Made by a program: the position numbers and the translations under genes | The notes under the pieces: model-generated | Databases searched by the model: none | The model's input: only the letters and a program-made list of their open reading frames with translations | What the model was told of the DNA's origin: nothing | NCBI RefSeq assembly: GCF_009848495.1 | Contig: NZ_WWEP01000013.1 | Span: 124,001-188,000, forward strand | DNA length: 64,000 bases | Reading direction: 5' to 3' | DNA from: Flavobacterium sp. MK4S-17 | Lineage (GTDB): Bacteria > Bacteroidota > Bacteroidia > Flavobacteriales > Flavobacteriaceae | Shown here: positions 26,815-35,031 of the stretch, piece after piece | Numbering within the stretch: position 1 is the first letter of the stretch | How the letters are laid out: every line of letters starts with the position of its first letter

Positions 26815-27771
26815 TCAGAAAACTTCTGCGGCAACAGCCTTTATATTATCAGATTTCCCCATTGAATAATAATGCAATACCGGTATCCCTGAAGCAATAA
26901 GCTCTTTACTTTGGGCTATGCACCATTCTATACCTATTTGCTTTACAGCTTCGTTATCTTTAGCCTTAATTATTTCCATCACCAGCGCATCCGGGAGGTC
27001 AACCTTAAAACGGTGCGGTATCTGGTTAAGCTGCTTCTTAGTAGAAATAGGCTTTAATCCCGGTATAATGGGCACTGTTATCCCTTCCTTCCTACATTTA
27101 TCTGTAAATGCAAAAAATTTCTTATTGTCAAAAAACATCTGGGTAACAATATATGCTGCCCCATTTTTTATTTTTTGCTTCAGGTGGTAAATATCGGTGT
27201 CAAGGCTGGGTGCTTCCATATGTTTTTCAGGATACCCGGCAACACCTATACAAAAATCGGTTGCCGAAGTATTTTGCAGGTCATCATCAAGGTAAACACC
27301 GCGGTTGAGGTTGCTTATCTGCGTAACCAATTCTGCTGCATATTCATTGCCTTCCTTTTCCGGCCGGAAATAAATTTCGCTTTTAACGGCATCCCCCCGC
27401 AGTGCAAGCACATTTTTAATTCCTAAAAAATCCAGGTCAATTAAAAAATTCTCTGTATCCTCCTTAGTAAAGCCTCCGCATAATATATGGGGTACGGCAT
27501 CCACCTGGTATTTATTTTGTATGGCAGAGCATATCCCTACGGTTCCGGGTCGTTTTTTTACTATCTTTTTTTCAAGCAGCCCATTAGGAAGTTCCTTAAA
27601 AGCATATTCTTCCCTGTGGTATGTTACATCTATAAACGGAGGTTTAAACTCCATTAAAGGGTCAATACTGTCAAAAATAGATTGTATGTTCTGCCCTTTT
27701 AAAGGAGGGAGTATTTCAAAGGAAAACAAGGCTTTTCCATTTGCTTTTTCTATATGTTCGGTTACTTTCAT
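26815..27771 (-). CDS. metF: Methylenetetrahydrofolate reductase
   Basis: A 318-residue flavoenzyme that makes 5-methyl-THF, the methyl donor for MetH. The TIM-barrel motifs are clear: FSFEILPPLKG at the N terminus, PFIDVTYHREEY near residue 45, HILCGGFTKEDTENFLIDLDFLGIKNVLALRGD near 95-127, GVAGYPEKHMEAP near 174, and AAYIVTQMFFDNKKFF near 197. The length is slightly above the bacterial norm. It is the last gene of the SAM-I-controlled metH-metH-metF operon, 16 bases after metH. Confidence 0.96.
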   Translation of the reverse strand: MKVTEHIEKANGKALFSFEILPPLKGQNIQSIFDSIDPLMEFKPPFIDVTYHREEYAFKELPNGLLEKKIVKKRPGTVGICSAIQNKYQVDAVPHILCGGFTKEDTENFLIDLDFLGIKNVLALRGDAVKSEIYFRPEKEGNEYAAELVTQISNLNRGVYLDDDLQNTSATDFCIGVAGYPEKHMEAPSLDTDIYHLKQKIKNGAAYIVTQMFFDNKKFFAFTDKCRKEGITVPIIPGLKPISTKKQLNQIPHRFKVDLPDALVMEIIKAKDNEAVKQIGIEWCIAQSKELIASGIPVLHYYSMGKSDNIKAVAAEVF

Positions 27772-27787
27772 GTCTACTTTTACTTAA

Positions 27788-30700
27788 TTAATCCGCTATG
27801 TTAGGGTTAAGCCATTTAATAGCCTGCTCAACGGGTATGTTCCTTCTTTTTGCATAATCCTCCACCTGGTCCTGCTTTATTTTTCCCAACCCGAAATACT
27901 TGCTTTCAGGATTAGCAAAATAATACCCCGATACTGAGGCAGCAGGCCACATGGCAAGGCTTTCTGTTAGTTTTACCCCTATGCTCTCCTCTACTTTTAA
28001 AAGTTGCCATATTGTATTTTTCTCCAGGTGGTCGGGGCAGGCAGGGTATCCGGGTGCCGGGCGAATGCCTTTATATTGTTCTTTTATAAGAGCTTCATTA
28101 TTCAGCTTTTCATCTTTTGCATAGCCCCATATTTCTTTACGGATTTTTGCATGCAGGTATTCTGCAAAAGCCTCGGCAAGCCTGTCAGCCAGGGCTTTTA
28201 CCATAATGGCATTGTAATCGTCATGCATTTTTTCAAATTCAGCTGCTTTTGTATCAGCACCAAAACCTGCAGTAACGCAAAATGCGCCTATATAATCTGT
28301 GCTGCCTGAATCAGCAGGGGCAATAAAATCTGCTAAAGCAATATTGGGCGCACCCTTTGTTTTTTTGGATTGTTGCCGTAATGTGAGAAAAGTGCCCAGT
28401 ATATTACCCTCATTATCCTTAACCTGAATATCATCATGGTTTATACTGTTGGCGGGAAAAATACCATAGACTCCTTTAGCCTGAAACCAGTTTTCATCAA
28501 CTATCTGCTTAAGCATTTGCTGCGCATCATTAAACAAAACCTGAGCCTGTTCGCCCACTACTTCGTCCTTTAAAATATCGGGGTATTTGCCATGCAGGTC
28601 CCAGGCCTGGAAAAAAGGAGTCCAGTCTACATAACCTGTTAAGTCCTGTAATTTAGGAAGTATGGTAGCTACACCTGTAAACCCCGGCTGCGGAATTTGG
28701 TATTCATTCCAGTTTACCTGCAATTTATTAGCCCTTGCCTCATCAATAGTGAGAAAATCCTTTTCCCGTGAGCGGTTAAGATAACCTTCCCTCAGCCTTT
28801 CATATTCCTCTTTTATGTTTTTTACATATTTTTTTTTATTGCCGGGGTTAACAAGATTGCCTGCTACGGTAACAGCACGGCTCGCATCATTTACATGCAC
28901 CACAGCTTCTTTATATTCGGGTGCTATTTTAACAGCAGTATGCGCCCGTGAGGTAGTGGCTCCGCCAATCATCAGCGGTATGCTTATATTAAGCTTTTCC
29001 ATCTCGCGGGCAAGGTAAACCATTTCATCAAGCGACGGGGTTATAAGGCCGCTAAGCCCTATAATATCTACTTTTTCTTTAACGGCAGTTTCAATAATCT
29101 TTTCCGGGGGCACCATAACCCCCATATCTATAATTTCAAAATTATTGCAGCCCAATACTACCGAAACTATATTTTTCCCTATATCATGTACATCTCCCTT
29201 AACAGTAGCCATTAATATTTTTCCTGCGCTGCTACCAGCCCCCCCCGCCCCCAAAGGGGGAGCTTTCAACTCCTGCAAAATTTTATTTAATGTTAATTCT
29301 AAAGAATATAAAACATTATCATTTGTAAAACGGATAACCCTATAACCCTGCTCATTTAACCAGGCCGTTCTTTCCTCATCATTTATTTTATTCTCAGGCA
29401 ATTGATGAATTAAACCATCTACTTCTATTATAAGATTTTCTTTAAGGCAGATAAAATCTGCTATATAATCACCAATTATATGCTGCCTCCTGAATTTGTA
29501 GCCTTCAAGGTTTTTATTATTGAGCGCATACCACAACAAACGTTCAGCTTCGGTAGGTTTGCTGCGCATGGTTTTGCAAAACTCCTTTAATAATTTATAA
29601 TTGACAGGGTTTGCTGTCTTCCAATGATACTGTGTTTTAACTCCCCCTTTGGGGGTAGGGGGGCTTTTTTTTGCTTCCTCAATATATGGTAACAGGTAGG
29701 CTACAGCTTTTTTCATAACCCTTGCAGATTTAACCACCTGTGGCAAAAACATTTTACCTGAACCAAACAGGTCGCCTACCACATTCATGCCTGCCATCAG
29801 GTTTACTTCAATAACCTCTATTGGCTTTGCTGCATGCTTACGGGCTTCTTCTACATCCTGCTCTATATATTCATCAATCCCCTTTACCAATGCATGTGTT
29901 AACCGCTCCTGCAATGGCAGTGCCCTCCACTCCTGCTGTTGCTTAGCCGTTACCCTACTTTCTCCTTTAAGGTTTTCTGCATAAGCCAAAAGCCTTTCGG
30001 TGGCATCATCGCACCTGTCAAGCAATACATCTTCCACATGCTCCAGTAGTTCCTTATCTATTTCATCATATACTTCAAGCATTTCCGGGTTTACAATACC
30101 CATATCCATACCGTGGCTTATGGCATGGTATAAAAATGCCGAATGCATGGCTTCTCTCACTTTATCATTACCTCGAAAAGAAAATGAAACGTTGCTTACA
30201 CCACCGCTTACATGTGCATGAGGCAGGTTTTGCCGAATCCATTTTGTAGCGAGGAAAAAATCGACTGCATTTTTACGGTGCTCCTCCATTCCCGTAGCTA
30301 CCGGAAAAATATTGGGGTCGAAGATAATATCTTCAGGCGCAAAGCCTACTTTATTAACGAGTATATTATAACTCCGTTGGCAGATTTCAATACGCCTTTG
30401 GTAAGTATCGGCCTGGCCCTGCTCATCAAAAGCCATTACAATTACAGCTGCGCCATACCTTTTTATCTTTTTGGCATGTTCAATAAAAACATCTTCTCCT
30501 TCTTTAAGGCTTATTGAGTTTACAACACCTTTACCCTGCACTACCTTTAAGCCGGCTTCTATGATTTCCCATTTAGAGCTGTCTATCATTACTGGCACCC
30601 GGGCAATATCAGGCTCCGATGCTATAAGGTTAAGAAAAGTAGTCATGGCTTTTATCCCATCAAGCATACCCTCATCCATATTAACATCAATAATCTGGGC

Positions 30701-30886
30701 ACCACCCTCTACCTGGGCACGGGCTATATTCAGTGCTTCCTCAAATTTCTCCTCTTTAATAAGCCTCAGGAATTTCCTTGAGCCTGTAACATTGGTACGC
30801 TCCCCAATATTTATAAAATTGCTTTCAGGGGTTATAATTAAAGGCTCAAGCCCTGCAAGTTTTAAATATCTTTTTTCTGTTACCAT
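27788..30886 (-). CDS. metH: Methionine synthase, folate/cobalamin/activation half, with in-frame DUF559 insertion
   Basis: A 1032-residue C-terminal half of cobalamin-dependent methionine synthase. In order it carries a pterin-binding (methyl-THF) domain (about 15-275, [16 protein letters not shown]), the cobalamin cap helices (about 310-405), an inserted DUF559 endonuclease domain (408-550), a B12-binding Rossmann domain with GDVHDIGKN (cobalt-ligand His567), and the SAM-binding reactivation domain to the end ([15 protein letters not shown]). Removing the insertion leaves 889 residues; added to the 333-residue upstream gene this gives 1222, close to the 1227 of E. coli MetH. The start overlaps the upstream gene's stop by one base. 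Confidence 0.94.
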   Translation of the reverse strand: MVTEKRYLKLAGLEPLIITPESNFINIGERTNVTGSRKFLRLIKEEKFEEALNIARAQVEGGAQIIDVNMDEGMLDGIKAMTTFLNLIASEPDIARVPVMIDSSKWEIIEAGLKVVQGKGVVNSISLKEGEDVFIEHAKKIKRYGAAVIVMAFDEQGQADTYQRRIEICQRSYNILVNKVGFAPEDIIFDPNIFPVATGMEEHRKNAVDFFLATKWIRQNLPHAHVSGGVSNVSFSFRGNDKVREAMHSAFLYHAISHGMDMGIVNPEMLEVYDEIDKELLEHVEDVLLDRCDDATERLLAYAENLKGESRVTAKQQQEWRALPLQERLTHALVKGIDEYIEQDVEEARKHAAKPIEVIEVNLMAGMNVVGDLFGSGKMFLPQVVKSARVMKKAVAYLLPYIEEAKKSPPTPKGGVKTQYHWKTANPVNYKLLKEFCKTMRSKPTEAERLLWYALNNKNLEGYKFRRQHIIGDYIADFICLKENLIIEVDGLIHQLPENKINDEERTAWLNEQGYRVIRFTNDNVLYSLELTLNKILQELKAPPLGAGGAGSSAGKILMATVKGDVHDIGKNIVSVVLGCNNFEIIDMGVMVPPEKIIETAVKEKVDIIGLSGLITPSLDEMVYLAREMEKLNISIPLMIGGATTSRAHTAVKIAPEYKEAVVHVNDASRAVTVAGNLVNPGNKKKYVKNIKEEYERLREGYLNRSREKDFLTIDEARANKLQVNWNEYQIPQPGFTGVATILPKLQDLTGYVDWTPFFQAWDLHGKYPDILKDEVVGEQAQVLFNDAQQMLKQIVDENWFQAKGVYGIFPANSINHDDIQVKDNEGNILGTFLTLRQQSKKTKGAPNIALADFIAPADSGSTDYIGAFCVTAGFGADTKAAEFEKMHDDYNAIMVKALADRLAEAFAEYLHAKIRKEIWGYAKDEKLNNEALIKEQYKGIRPAPGYPACPDHLEKNTIWQLLKVEESIGVKLTESLAMWPAASVSGYYFANPESKYFGLGKIKQDQVEDYAKRRNIPVEQAIKWLNPNIAD
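29237..29262. repeat. Terminal inverted repeat, 3' end of the metH insertion
   Basis: 26 bp, made of AG, eight C, G, five C, AAA, five G, AG. It is the inverted partner of 29641-29665, differing only in the length of one C-run and one or two bases. In the gene it encodes PPLGAGGA. Confidence 0.85.
29641..29665. repeat. Terminal inverted repeat, 5' end of the metH insertion
   Basis: 25 bp, made of CT, five C, TTT, five G, TA, six G, CT. It is inverted relative to 29237-29262. In the gene it encodes SPPTPKGG. Each repeat also contains a short internal palindrome, CCCCC-AAA-GGGGG. Confidence 0.85.
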
Positions 30887-31887
30887 TATATTGCAATACG
30901 CTTTTTTTGTGGTTTATAATTTTTAACCGCTTCTGCAACAAGCTTTATGTGGCTGGGTGTAGTGCCACAGCACCCCCCTATAATATTAACCAGGCTTTCA
31001 TCAAGATACTGTATTACAAGCTCCTGCATTTGTTCGGGTGTCTGGTCATATTGGCCAAATGCATTGGGCAATCCTGCATTGGGATGTGCAGAAATATTTA
31101 AAGTAGTGTTTTGTGCCAGCCTTTTAAGGTATGGGCGAAGTTGGTCAGCTCCCAAAGCACAGTTAAAACCTACACTTAATAACGGAATATGTGATATGGA
31201 GATAAGGAAAGCCTCTACTGTCTGCCCTGATAGTGTCCGCCCCGAGGCATCGGTAATTGTACCGCTAACCATAACAGGTATATCCACACCTTTTTCTTCC
31301 TTTACCTCATCAATAGCAAAAAGCGCAGCTTTGGCATTAAGTGTATCAAATATGGTTTCTACAAGCAAAATATCAACACCGCCATCCAACAGGGCGGTAA
31401 CCTGCTCTTTATAGGCTGCCACAAGCTCGTCAAAAGTTATAGCCCTAAACCCGGGGTCGTTAACATCGGGGCTCATACTTGCGGTACGGTTGGTAGGCCC
31501 TATTGAGCCTGCCACAAAGCGTGGTTTGTCAGGCTGGACAGCAGTAAATTCATCGGCTGCCTGCCGTGCAATGCGCGCCGACTGGTAGTTCAGCTCATAT
31601 ACCAAATGCTCCATATGGTAATCGGCCATACCTATACTGGTGCTGCTAAAGGTATTGGTTTCAACAATATCGGCCCCGGCTTCAAAATACTTTTGGTGTA
31701 TTTCCAGTATTGCCTGTGGCTGTGTAAGGGAAAGCAAATCGTTATTGCCTTTTAACAGATATTGAAAATCCTTAAAACGCGCTCCCCTGAAATCTTCTTC
31801 GGTAAAGGCATAACGCTGCAGCATAGTGCCCATTGCACCATCCAATACCAATATACGGTCATTTAAAATTTCCTGAATTTCTGACAT
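30886..31887 (-). CDS. metH: Methionine synthase, homocysteine-binding half
   Basis: A 333-residue homocysteine S-methyltransferase domain, equivalent to the N-terminal module of one-piece MetH. It holds the zinc-ligand cysteines: GFNCALGAD near residue 240 and the paired GGCCGTTP near 306. It also has [13 protein letters not shown] at the N terminus and [21 protein letters not shown] near 75. The split into two co-translated genes (1-base overlap) is usual in Flavobacteriia and is not a frameshift. It is the first gene after the SAM-I riboswitch. A stem (31891-31898 with 31908-31915) abuts its start and may mask the ribosome entry site. Confidence 0.95.
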   Translation of the reverse strand: MSEIQEILNDRILVLDGAMGTMLQRYAFTEEDFRGARFKDFQYLLKGNNDLLSLTQPQAILEIHQKYFEAGADIVETNTFSSTSIGMADYHMEHLVYELNYQSARIARQAADEFTAVQPDKPRFVAGSIGPTNRTASMSPDVNDPGFRAITFDELVAAYKEQVTALLDGGVDILLVETIFDTLNAKAALFAIDEVKEEKGVDIPVMVSGTITDASGRTLSGQTVEAFLISISHIPLLSVGFNCALGADQLRPYLKRLAQNTTLNISAHPNAGLPNAFGQYDQTPEQMQELVIQYLDESLVNIIGGCCGTTPSHIKLVAEAVKNYKPQKKRIAI

Positions 31888-31963
31888 TCTTTTTTAGTTA
31901 TCATGTTACTAAAAATATGTCATCAAAAAGGCAGTGAGAATATTGCGACAAGCAATATTACAT

Positions 31964-32068
31964 GTGTTATCTATCCGCATTACTGTGGTAGAATGTAGCA
32001 CCTTCTTTAAAAGATAAAGGGTTGCTAAGGCTTCATCGGGTCTATTCCCTCTGCCTTTCGTGATAACA
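31964..32068 (-). promoter_or_regulatory. SAM-I (S-box) riboswitch before metH
   Basis: On the minus strand the conserved S-box core is present in order: GAGGGA, CCCGATGAAGCC, GCAACC and AAGGTGCTA. The ends are closed by the complementary pair TGTTATC / GATAACA (P1). It lies about 75 bases before the first metH gene, so high SAM should lower metH-metH-metF expression. Downstream elements include an 8-bp hairpin with stem AATATTGC/GCAATATT and a CTGCCTTT segment. That segment can pair with AAAGGCAG inside the aptamer and is a likely switching partner. Confidence 0.9.
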
Positions 32069-32110
32069 TATCAATCTGTAAAGAACATTGCAAAGTAATA
32101 CAATAAAATT

Positions 32111-32638
32111 TTATAAAGCAAGTGCGTTTTGTTTTCGTGCTACTTTAACTATGGCATCCAGCAATACACCTGCCGCCAACTGAGCGCTATTGCCATCTGC
32201 CTGTAAAAATGCATATCCAAGCCCATGCGAATCGGCCAGGAACTTTATACCTTTCTCAAAATTATCAGGTAAAAACTGCAGGGTTTCATTAATAGATACT
32301 ATACTAAAACCACTTCTTATAAAGTCGAGGTACTCTGCCGGCAGCGATGGGCTGGCAGTGGCATCAACAATTATAAGGTTTTCCAGGTTGTTACCCATTA
32401 CATAATTCAATACATCTTCCATTTTAAACGGAATGGCAAACTGTATAAAATTCGCTTCCCATGCAAATGCCGTACCCTCTTTTTCAAAAAAGGCAACGCT
32501 TGAGTTAGTGATTACAGGAAACCTTACATCCAGCCTTTTGCTTTCGGCAAGGCTGTCTTTTTCTTTTAAAACTTTTTTAATGAGCGCGCTCCCGGTATTA
32601 CCAATACCAAAAAGCACTATATTTATCCTTACAGGCAT
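32111..32638 (-). CDS. Homoserine dehydrogenase-like protein lacking the catalytic lobe
   Basis: A 175-residue protein. The N-terminal half is the NAD(P)-binding fold of homoserine dehydrogenase: INIVLFGIGNTGSALIKKVL and NLIIVDATASPSLPAEYLDFIRSGFSIVSINE. The C-terminal segment QADGNSAQLAAGVLLDAIVKVARKQ matches the last helix region of ThrA/MetL (GNDVTAAGVFADLL type). The ~200-residue homoserine-binding domain normally between them is missing. The ATG at 32638 begins the fold directly; an earlier in-frame start would only add a hydrophobic lead. Catalysis is doubtful; a regulatory or remnant role is possible. It lies between OsmC and the metH riboswitch. Confidence 0.7.
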   Translation of the reverse strand: MPVRINIVLFGIGNTGSALIKKVLKEKDSLAESKRLDVRFPVITNSSVAFFEKEGTAFAWEANFIQFAIPFKMEDVLNYVMGNNLENLIIVDATASPSLPAEYLDFIRSGFSIVSINETLQFLPDNFEKGIKFLADSHGLGYAFLQADGNSAQLAAGVLLDAIVKVARKQNALAL

Positions 32639-32724
32639 ATTTACTTTTTTTAAAACTGCCTTTAGCCAAAAAGCCGAAGGCAGTTTAACAAACAAACAAA
32701 AAACAACTTAAACAACTATATTTT

Positions 32725-33156
32725 TTAATTGTAACTGTACTGCTTGTGCAGCAATACATTTACAGGAGTATTATTTACCAAAGTATTATAAACCGGGCTC
32801 CTCAACTGTACCTCATTCAGCCATTTTTGCAGCACTTCCGGCTTTGCCGATGCGGCAGGCTTAAGAGTAATTTCTATTTTACTGAATCCCGGCCTTTGCT
32901 GCCCTAAACTGCCAATACTGCCTGTTATTTCAATCTGCAGCGATTTTAATTCAATTCCCTGTTCGGCAGCCACAAGCTGCCCCAGCGCATTGATGCATCC
33001 TGCAAAGCCTGCAAGCAGGTATTCGTAGGGATTTGGCCCTTCCAGTTCAGGAAATTTTGCATTCTGGCTTATCCTTAAATCGGTATTTAAAGTTTTAACC
33101 ACAAACTGGCTGTTATTTCCGGTGTACCCAAGTACATTAATTGATTGTGTATTCAT
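32725..33156 (-). CDS. OsmC family protein
   Basis: A 143-residue OsmC/Ohr-like protein with the family signature PNPYEYLLAGFAGCINALGQLVAAEQG near residues 40-66, which holds one of the two Cys usually used for peroxide reduction. A second conserved Cys near position 110-120 is not present, so it may be an OsmC-like protein with a different redox or sulfur-handling role. It sits downstream of two attenuator-like units and upstream of the homoserine-dehydrogenase-like gene, in the methionine region. OsmC genes occur in sulfur-amino-acid clusters of Bacteroidota, which supports a link. Confidence 0.82.
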   Translation of the reverse strand: MNTQSINVLGYTGNNSQFVVKTLNTDLRISQNAKFPELEGPNPYEYLLAGFAGCINALGQLVAAEQGIELKSLQIEITGSIGSLGQQRPGFSKIEITLKPAASAKPEVLQKWLNEVQLRSPVYNTLVNNTPVNVLLHKQYSYN

Positions 33157-33186
33157 AATGTCCGTTTTTTTGATGATTTACTTAAA

Positions 33187-33221
33187 TAAAAAAGGCCCTT
33201 TTGGTTTTTGCCAAAAGGACC
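33187..33221 (-). terminator. Terminator of attenuator unit 2
   Basis: An 11-bp stem (33194-33204 with 33211-33221; one G-U pair) with a 6-base loop, ending in about six U's on the minus strand, 30 bases before osmC. Its 5' arm GTCCTTTTGGCAA can instead pair with TTGCCAAAAGAC in the last codons of the leader peptide at 33252-33338. It is therefore a conditional terminator. Confidence 0.75.
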
Positions 33222-33251
33222 CGTATCTGAATTATAAAACTAAAGATTAAG

Positions 33252-33338
33252 TCATGTCTTTTGGCAACAATAGCAATAGCGGTGCATCCATGTATAACAT
33301 GTGCGCTGCATATATTGTGTATGTGTATAAATGTTCAT
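33252..33338 (-). CDS. Candidate leader peptide 2 (Cys-rich, 28 residues)
   Basis: A 28-codon open frame on the minus strand with ATG, TGA stop and an AAAGGA motif 5 bases before the start. It holds four Cys, two internal Met, one Trp and five Tyr, and ends CYCCQKT. Its last codons contain the strand (33256-33267) that competes with the terminator 5' arm. This is the arrangement of ribosome-mediated attenuation. Clustering of Cys codons just before the switch strand suggests sensing of charged tRNA-Cys, with Met or Tyr also possible. It is inferred from structure; expression is untested. Confidence 0.6.
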   Translation of the reverse strand: MNIYTHTQYMQRTCYTWMHRYCYCCQKT

Positions 33339-33363
33339 AATATCCTTTATAGTTACTGTGAAC

Positions 33364-33394
33364 AAAAAAGCCCCTGCTTTGTTTTGCAGGGGCT
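33364..33394 (-). terminator. Terminator of attenuator unit 1
   Basis: A perfect 9-bp stem (AGCCCCTGC against GCAGGGGCT) with an 8-base loop and a run of six U's on the minus strand. The arm AGCCCCTGCA can alternatively pair with TGCAGGGACT (33436-33445, 9 of 10 positions) inside the upstream leader frame. Confidence 0.8.
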
Positions 33395-33417
33395 TTCTTA
33401 TGCTTATATATTTACTT

Positions 33418-33495
33418 TTAAAATATGGCAATATCAGTCCCTGCAGATGGCTTCCACATGGTTGTATGACGATATTGGCAAATAATAAAATTCAT
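33418..33495 (-). CDS. Candidate leader peptide 1 (25 residues)
   Basis: A 25-codon minus-strand frame (ATG to TAA) starting MNFIICQYRHTTMW. Codons 16-20 (PSAGT) contain the strand complementary to the terminator 5' arm. It lies 23 bases before the terminator at 33364-33394 and shortly after a promoter-like sequence at 33515-33545. The composition is less biased than in leader 2 (one Cys, one Trp, one internal Met). It could be a true leader peptide or only the shell of an RNA switch. Confidence 0.45.
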   Translation of the reverse strand: MNFIICQYRHTTMWKPSAGTDIAIF

Positions 33496-33514
33496 TTCGT
33501 GTTATTTTGAGTAA

Positions 33515-33545
33515 CAAACTTCAGAACTATTTTTGAAATACGCAA
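33515..33545 (-). promoter_or_regulatory. Candidate promoter for the osmC leader region
   Basis: On the minus strand, TTG (33543-33545) and GAAGTTTG (33515-33522), separated by 20 bases, give a near-consensus promoter (GA in place of TA). Transcription would begin about 10-15 bases before leader peptide 1. Confidence 0.4.
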
Positions 33546-33650
33546 CACATTTTTTCAATTTTAACACTCAATCGTTTTCCCTGCATTTAAACAGGAAATA
33601 AATTAGTATTAAACATTTTTTTTATTACTAAATGGTTTTATACATTTGCA

Positions 33651-33658
33651 CAAGTAAA
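33651..33658 (+). promoter_or_regulatory. -7 promoter box for metK
   Basis: TACATTTG matches TAnnTTTG. Transcription from here would begin at or just before the SAM-II element, so the riboswitch forms the 5' end of the mRNA. Confidence 0.5.
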
Positions 33659-33664
33659 ATCAAA

Positions 33665-33719
33665 AAGGAGGAAAGATTTGTACTGATTGCAACCTCATTA
33701 AAAAATGCTAAAGCAGGAA
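33665..33719 (+). promoter_or_regulatory. Probable SAM-II riboswitch before metK
   Basis: The SAM-II conserved blocks occur in order and at matching spacing: GATTT (33675-33679), ATTGCAA (33686-33692), TAAA (33699-33702), GCTAAA (33707-33712) and AGG. The P1 stem is GAGG with CCTC. Just downstream, GCTTT, GGTTGCA and CCTCCCTT can pair with AAAGC, TTGCAACC and AAGGAGG inside the aptamer. This gives a nested alternative structure that would compete with SAM binding. metK starts 58 bases after the element. SAM should lower SAM synthetase expression. SAM-II is known from Bacteroidota; the match here is by eye. Confidence 0.7.
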
Positions 33720-33776
33720 TACTTCGCTTTGGTTGCATAACATTTACTACCTCCCTTAAATTTAAATAGTAGTACT

Positions 33777-35027
33777 ATGGCATATTTATTTACGTCAGAG
33801 TCAGTAAGTGAGGGGCACCCTGATAAAATTGCTGACCAGATTTCAGATGCACTGATTGATAACTTCCTTGCTTTTGACCCCGATTCAAAAGTGGCCTGTG
33901 AAACCCTTGTAACTACAGGGCAGGTAATACTTGCAGGTGAGGTAAAATCTAAAACTTATCTTGATGTACAGCAAATTGCACGCGATGTAATAAAGAAAAT
34001 AGGCTATACCAAGAGCGAATATATGTTTGACGCTAATTCCTGCGGTGTACTATCTGCCATACATGAGCAATCACAGGATATTAACCAGGGAGTTGACCGT
34101 AAAACAAAAGAGGAACAGGGAGCAGGCGACCAGGGAATGATGTTTGGCTATGCCACTAATGAAACCGAGGAATACATGCCTCTGGCACTAAACCTGTCGC
34201 ACAAGCTTTTACAGGAACTGGCAGCACTTCGCCGCGAAAATAAAGAAATAACATACCTTCGCCCTGATGCCAAAAGCCAGGTTACGCTGGAATATGATGA
34301 TAATAATAAGCCTGTGCGTATAGACGCTATTGTTATTTCTACCCAGCATGATGATTTTGCCGATGAAGCTGCCATGCTTGCCAAAATAGAAAAAGATATT
34401 AAAGAAATACTTGTGCCAAGGGTTATAAAAAACAATCCGCAGTATGCACATTTGTTTAATGACAAGATAAATTACCATATTAACCCTACAGGTAAATTTG
34501 TTATTGGCGGCCCACATGGCGATGCAGGCCTTACAGGCAGGAAAATTATTGTTGACACCTATGGTGGCAAGGGTGCACACGGTGGCGGTGCATTTTCGGG
34601 GAAAGACCCAAGCAAGGTTGACCGTAGTGCTGCATATGCTACCCGCCATATTGCCAAAAACCTTGTTGCTGCCGGCGTTGCCGATGAAATATTGGTGCAG
34701 GTATCATATGCTATTGGGGTAGCCAAACCAATGGGTATTTATATTAATACCTATGGTACTGCCAAAGTGAAACTTAATGATGGTGAAATAGCCAAAAAGG
34801 TAGAGCAGATTTTTGACATGCGCCCTTATTTTATAGAACAACGCTTAAAACTCCGCAACCCAATATATAGTGAAACAGCAGCCTATGGGCACATGGGCCG
34901 TAAGCCTGAAACTGTTACCAAAGTGTTTTCAGCACCAAATGGTGAAGAAAAAACACTTGAAGTGGAATTGTTTACATGGGAAAAGCTTGATTATGTTGAT
35001 AAAGTAAAAGAAGCTTTCGGATTATAA
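33777..35027 (+). CDS. metK: S-adenosylmethionine synthetase
   Basis: A 416-residue enzyme making SAM from methionine and ATP. Signatures: [21 protein letters not shown] at the N terminus, [17 protein letters not shown] near residue 115, [24 protein letters not shown] near 241, and [23 protein letters not shown] near 268. The length is normal. It is a single-gene unit with a SAM-II riboswitch at its 5' end and an intrinsic terminator after it. It is divergent from the osmC-metH-metF side, so SAM supply and methionine synthesis are regulated from adjacent DNA. Confidence 0.97.
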   Translation: MAYLFTSESVSEGHPDKIADQISDALIDNFLAFDPDSKVACETLVTTGQVILAGEVKSKTYLDVQQIARDVIKKIGYTKSEYMFDANSCGVLSAIHEQSQDINQGVDRKTKEEQGAGDQGMMFGYATNETEEYMPLALNLSHKLLQELAALRRENKEITYLRPDAKSQVTLEYDDNNKPVRIDAIVISTQHDDFADEAAMLAKIEKDIKEILVPRVIKNNPQYAHLFNDKINYHINPTGKFVIGGPHGDAGLTGRKIIVDTYGGKGAHGGGAFSGKDPSKVDRSAAYATRHIAKNLVAAGVADEILVQVSYAIGVAKPMGIYINTYGTAKVKLNDGEIAKKVEQIFDMRPYFIEQRLKLRNPIYSETAAYGHMGRKPETVTKVFSAPNGEEKTLEVELFTWEKLDYVDKVKEAFGL

Positions 35028-35031
35028 TAAT

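Larger units (their letters stand above)
29237..29665 (-). mobile_element. In-frame DUF559 endonuclease element inside metH
   Basis: A 429-bp segment (143 codons exactly) bounded by 25/26-bp near-identical terminal inverted repeats. Both repeats and the interior are open in the metH frame. It encodes a DUF559 domain of the Vsr/PD-(D/E)XK class: [14 protein letters not shown] (Glu448), [19 protein letters not shown] (Asp477), [11 protein letters not shown] (Glu488, Asp490, His494) and [18 protein letters not shown]. The catalytic residues look intact. No Hint/intein or intron-like sequence is visible, so the domain should persist in the protein. Deleting it would join AKK to GSSAGK, a normal cap-to-Rossmann linker. 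Confidence 0.8.

Noticed and set aside
29237..29665. The metH insert as an intein.
   Set aside because: The ends lack Cys/Ser...His-Asn splice motifs and no Hint fold is visible; the ends are Pro/Gly-rich repeat-encoded linkers instead.
27788..31887. Two metH genes read as a frameshifted or broken methionine synthase.
   Set aside because: The halves end at a domain boundary, overlap by one base in a TAATG arrangement, and the split form is usual in Flavobacteriia. This is a normal two-gene enzyme.
33261..33485. A 74-residue plus-strand frame upstream of metK.
   Set aside because: It overlaps both attenuator units antisense, crosses a strong terminator hairpin and resembles no protein. The minus-strand structure explains the sequence better.
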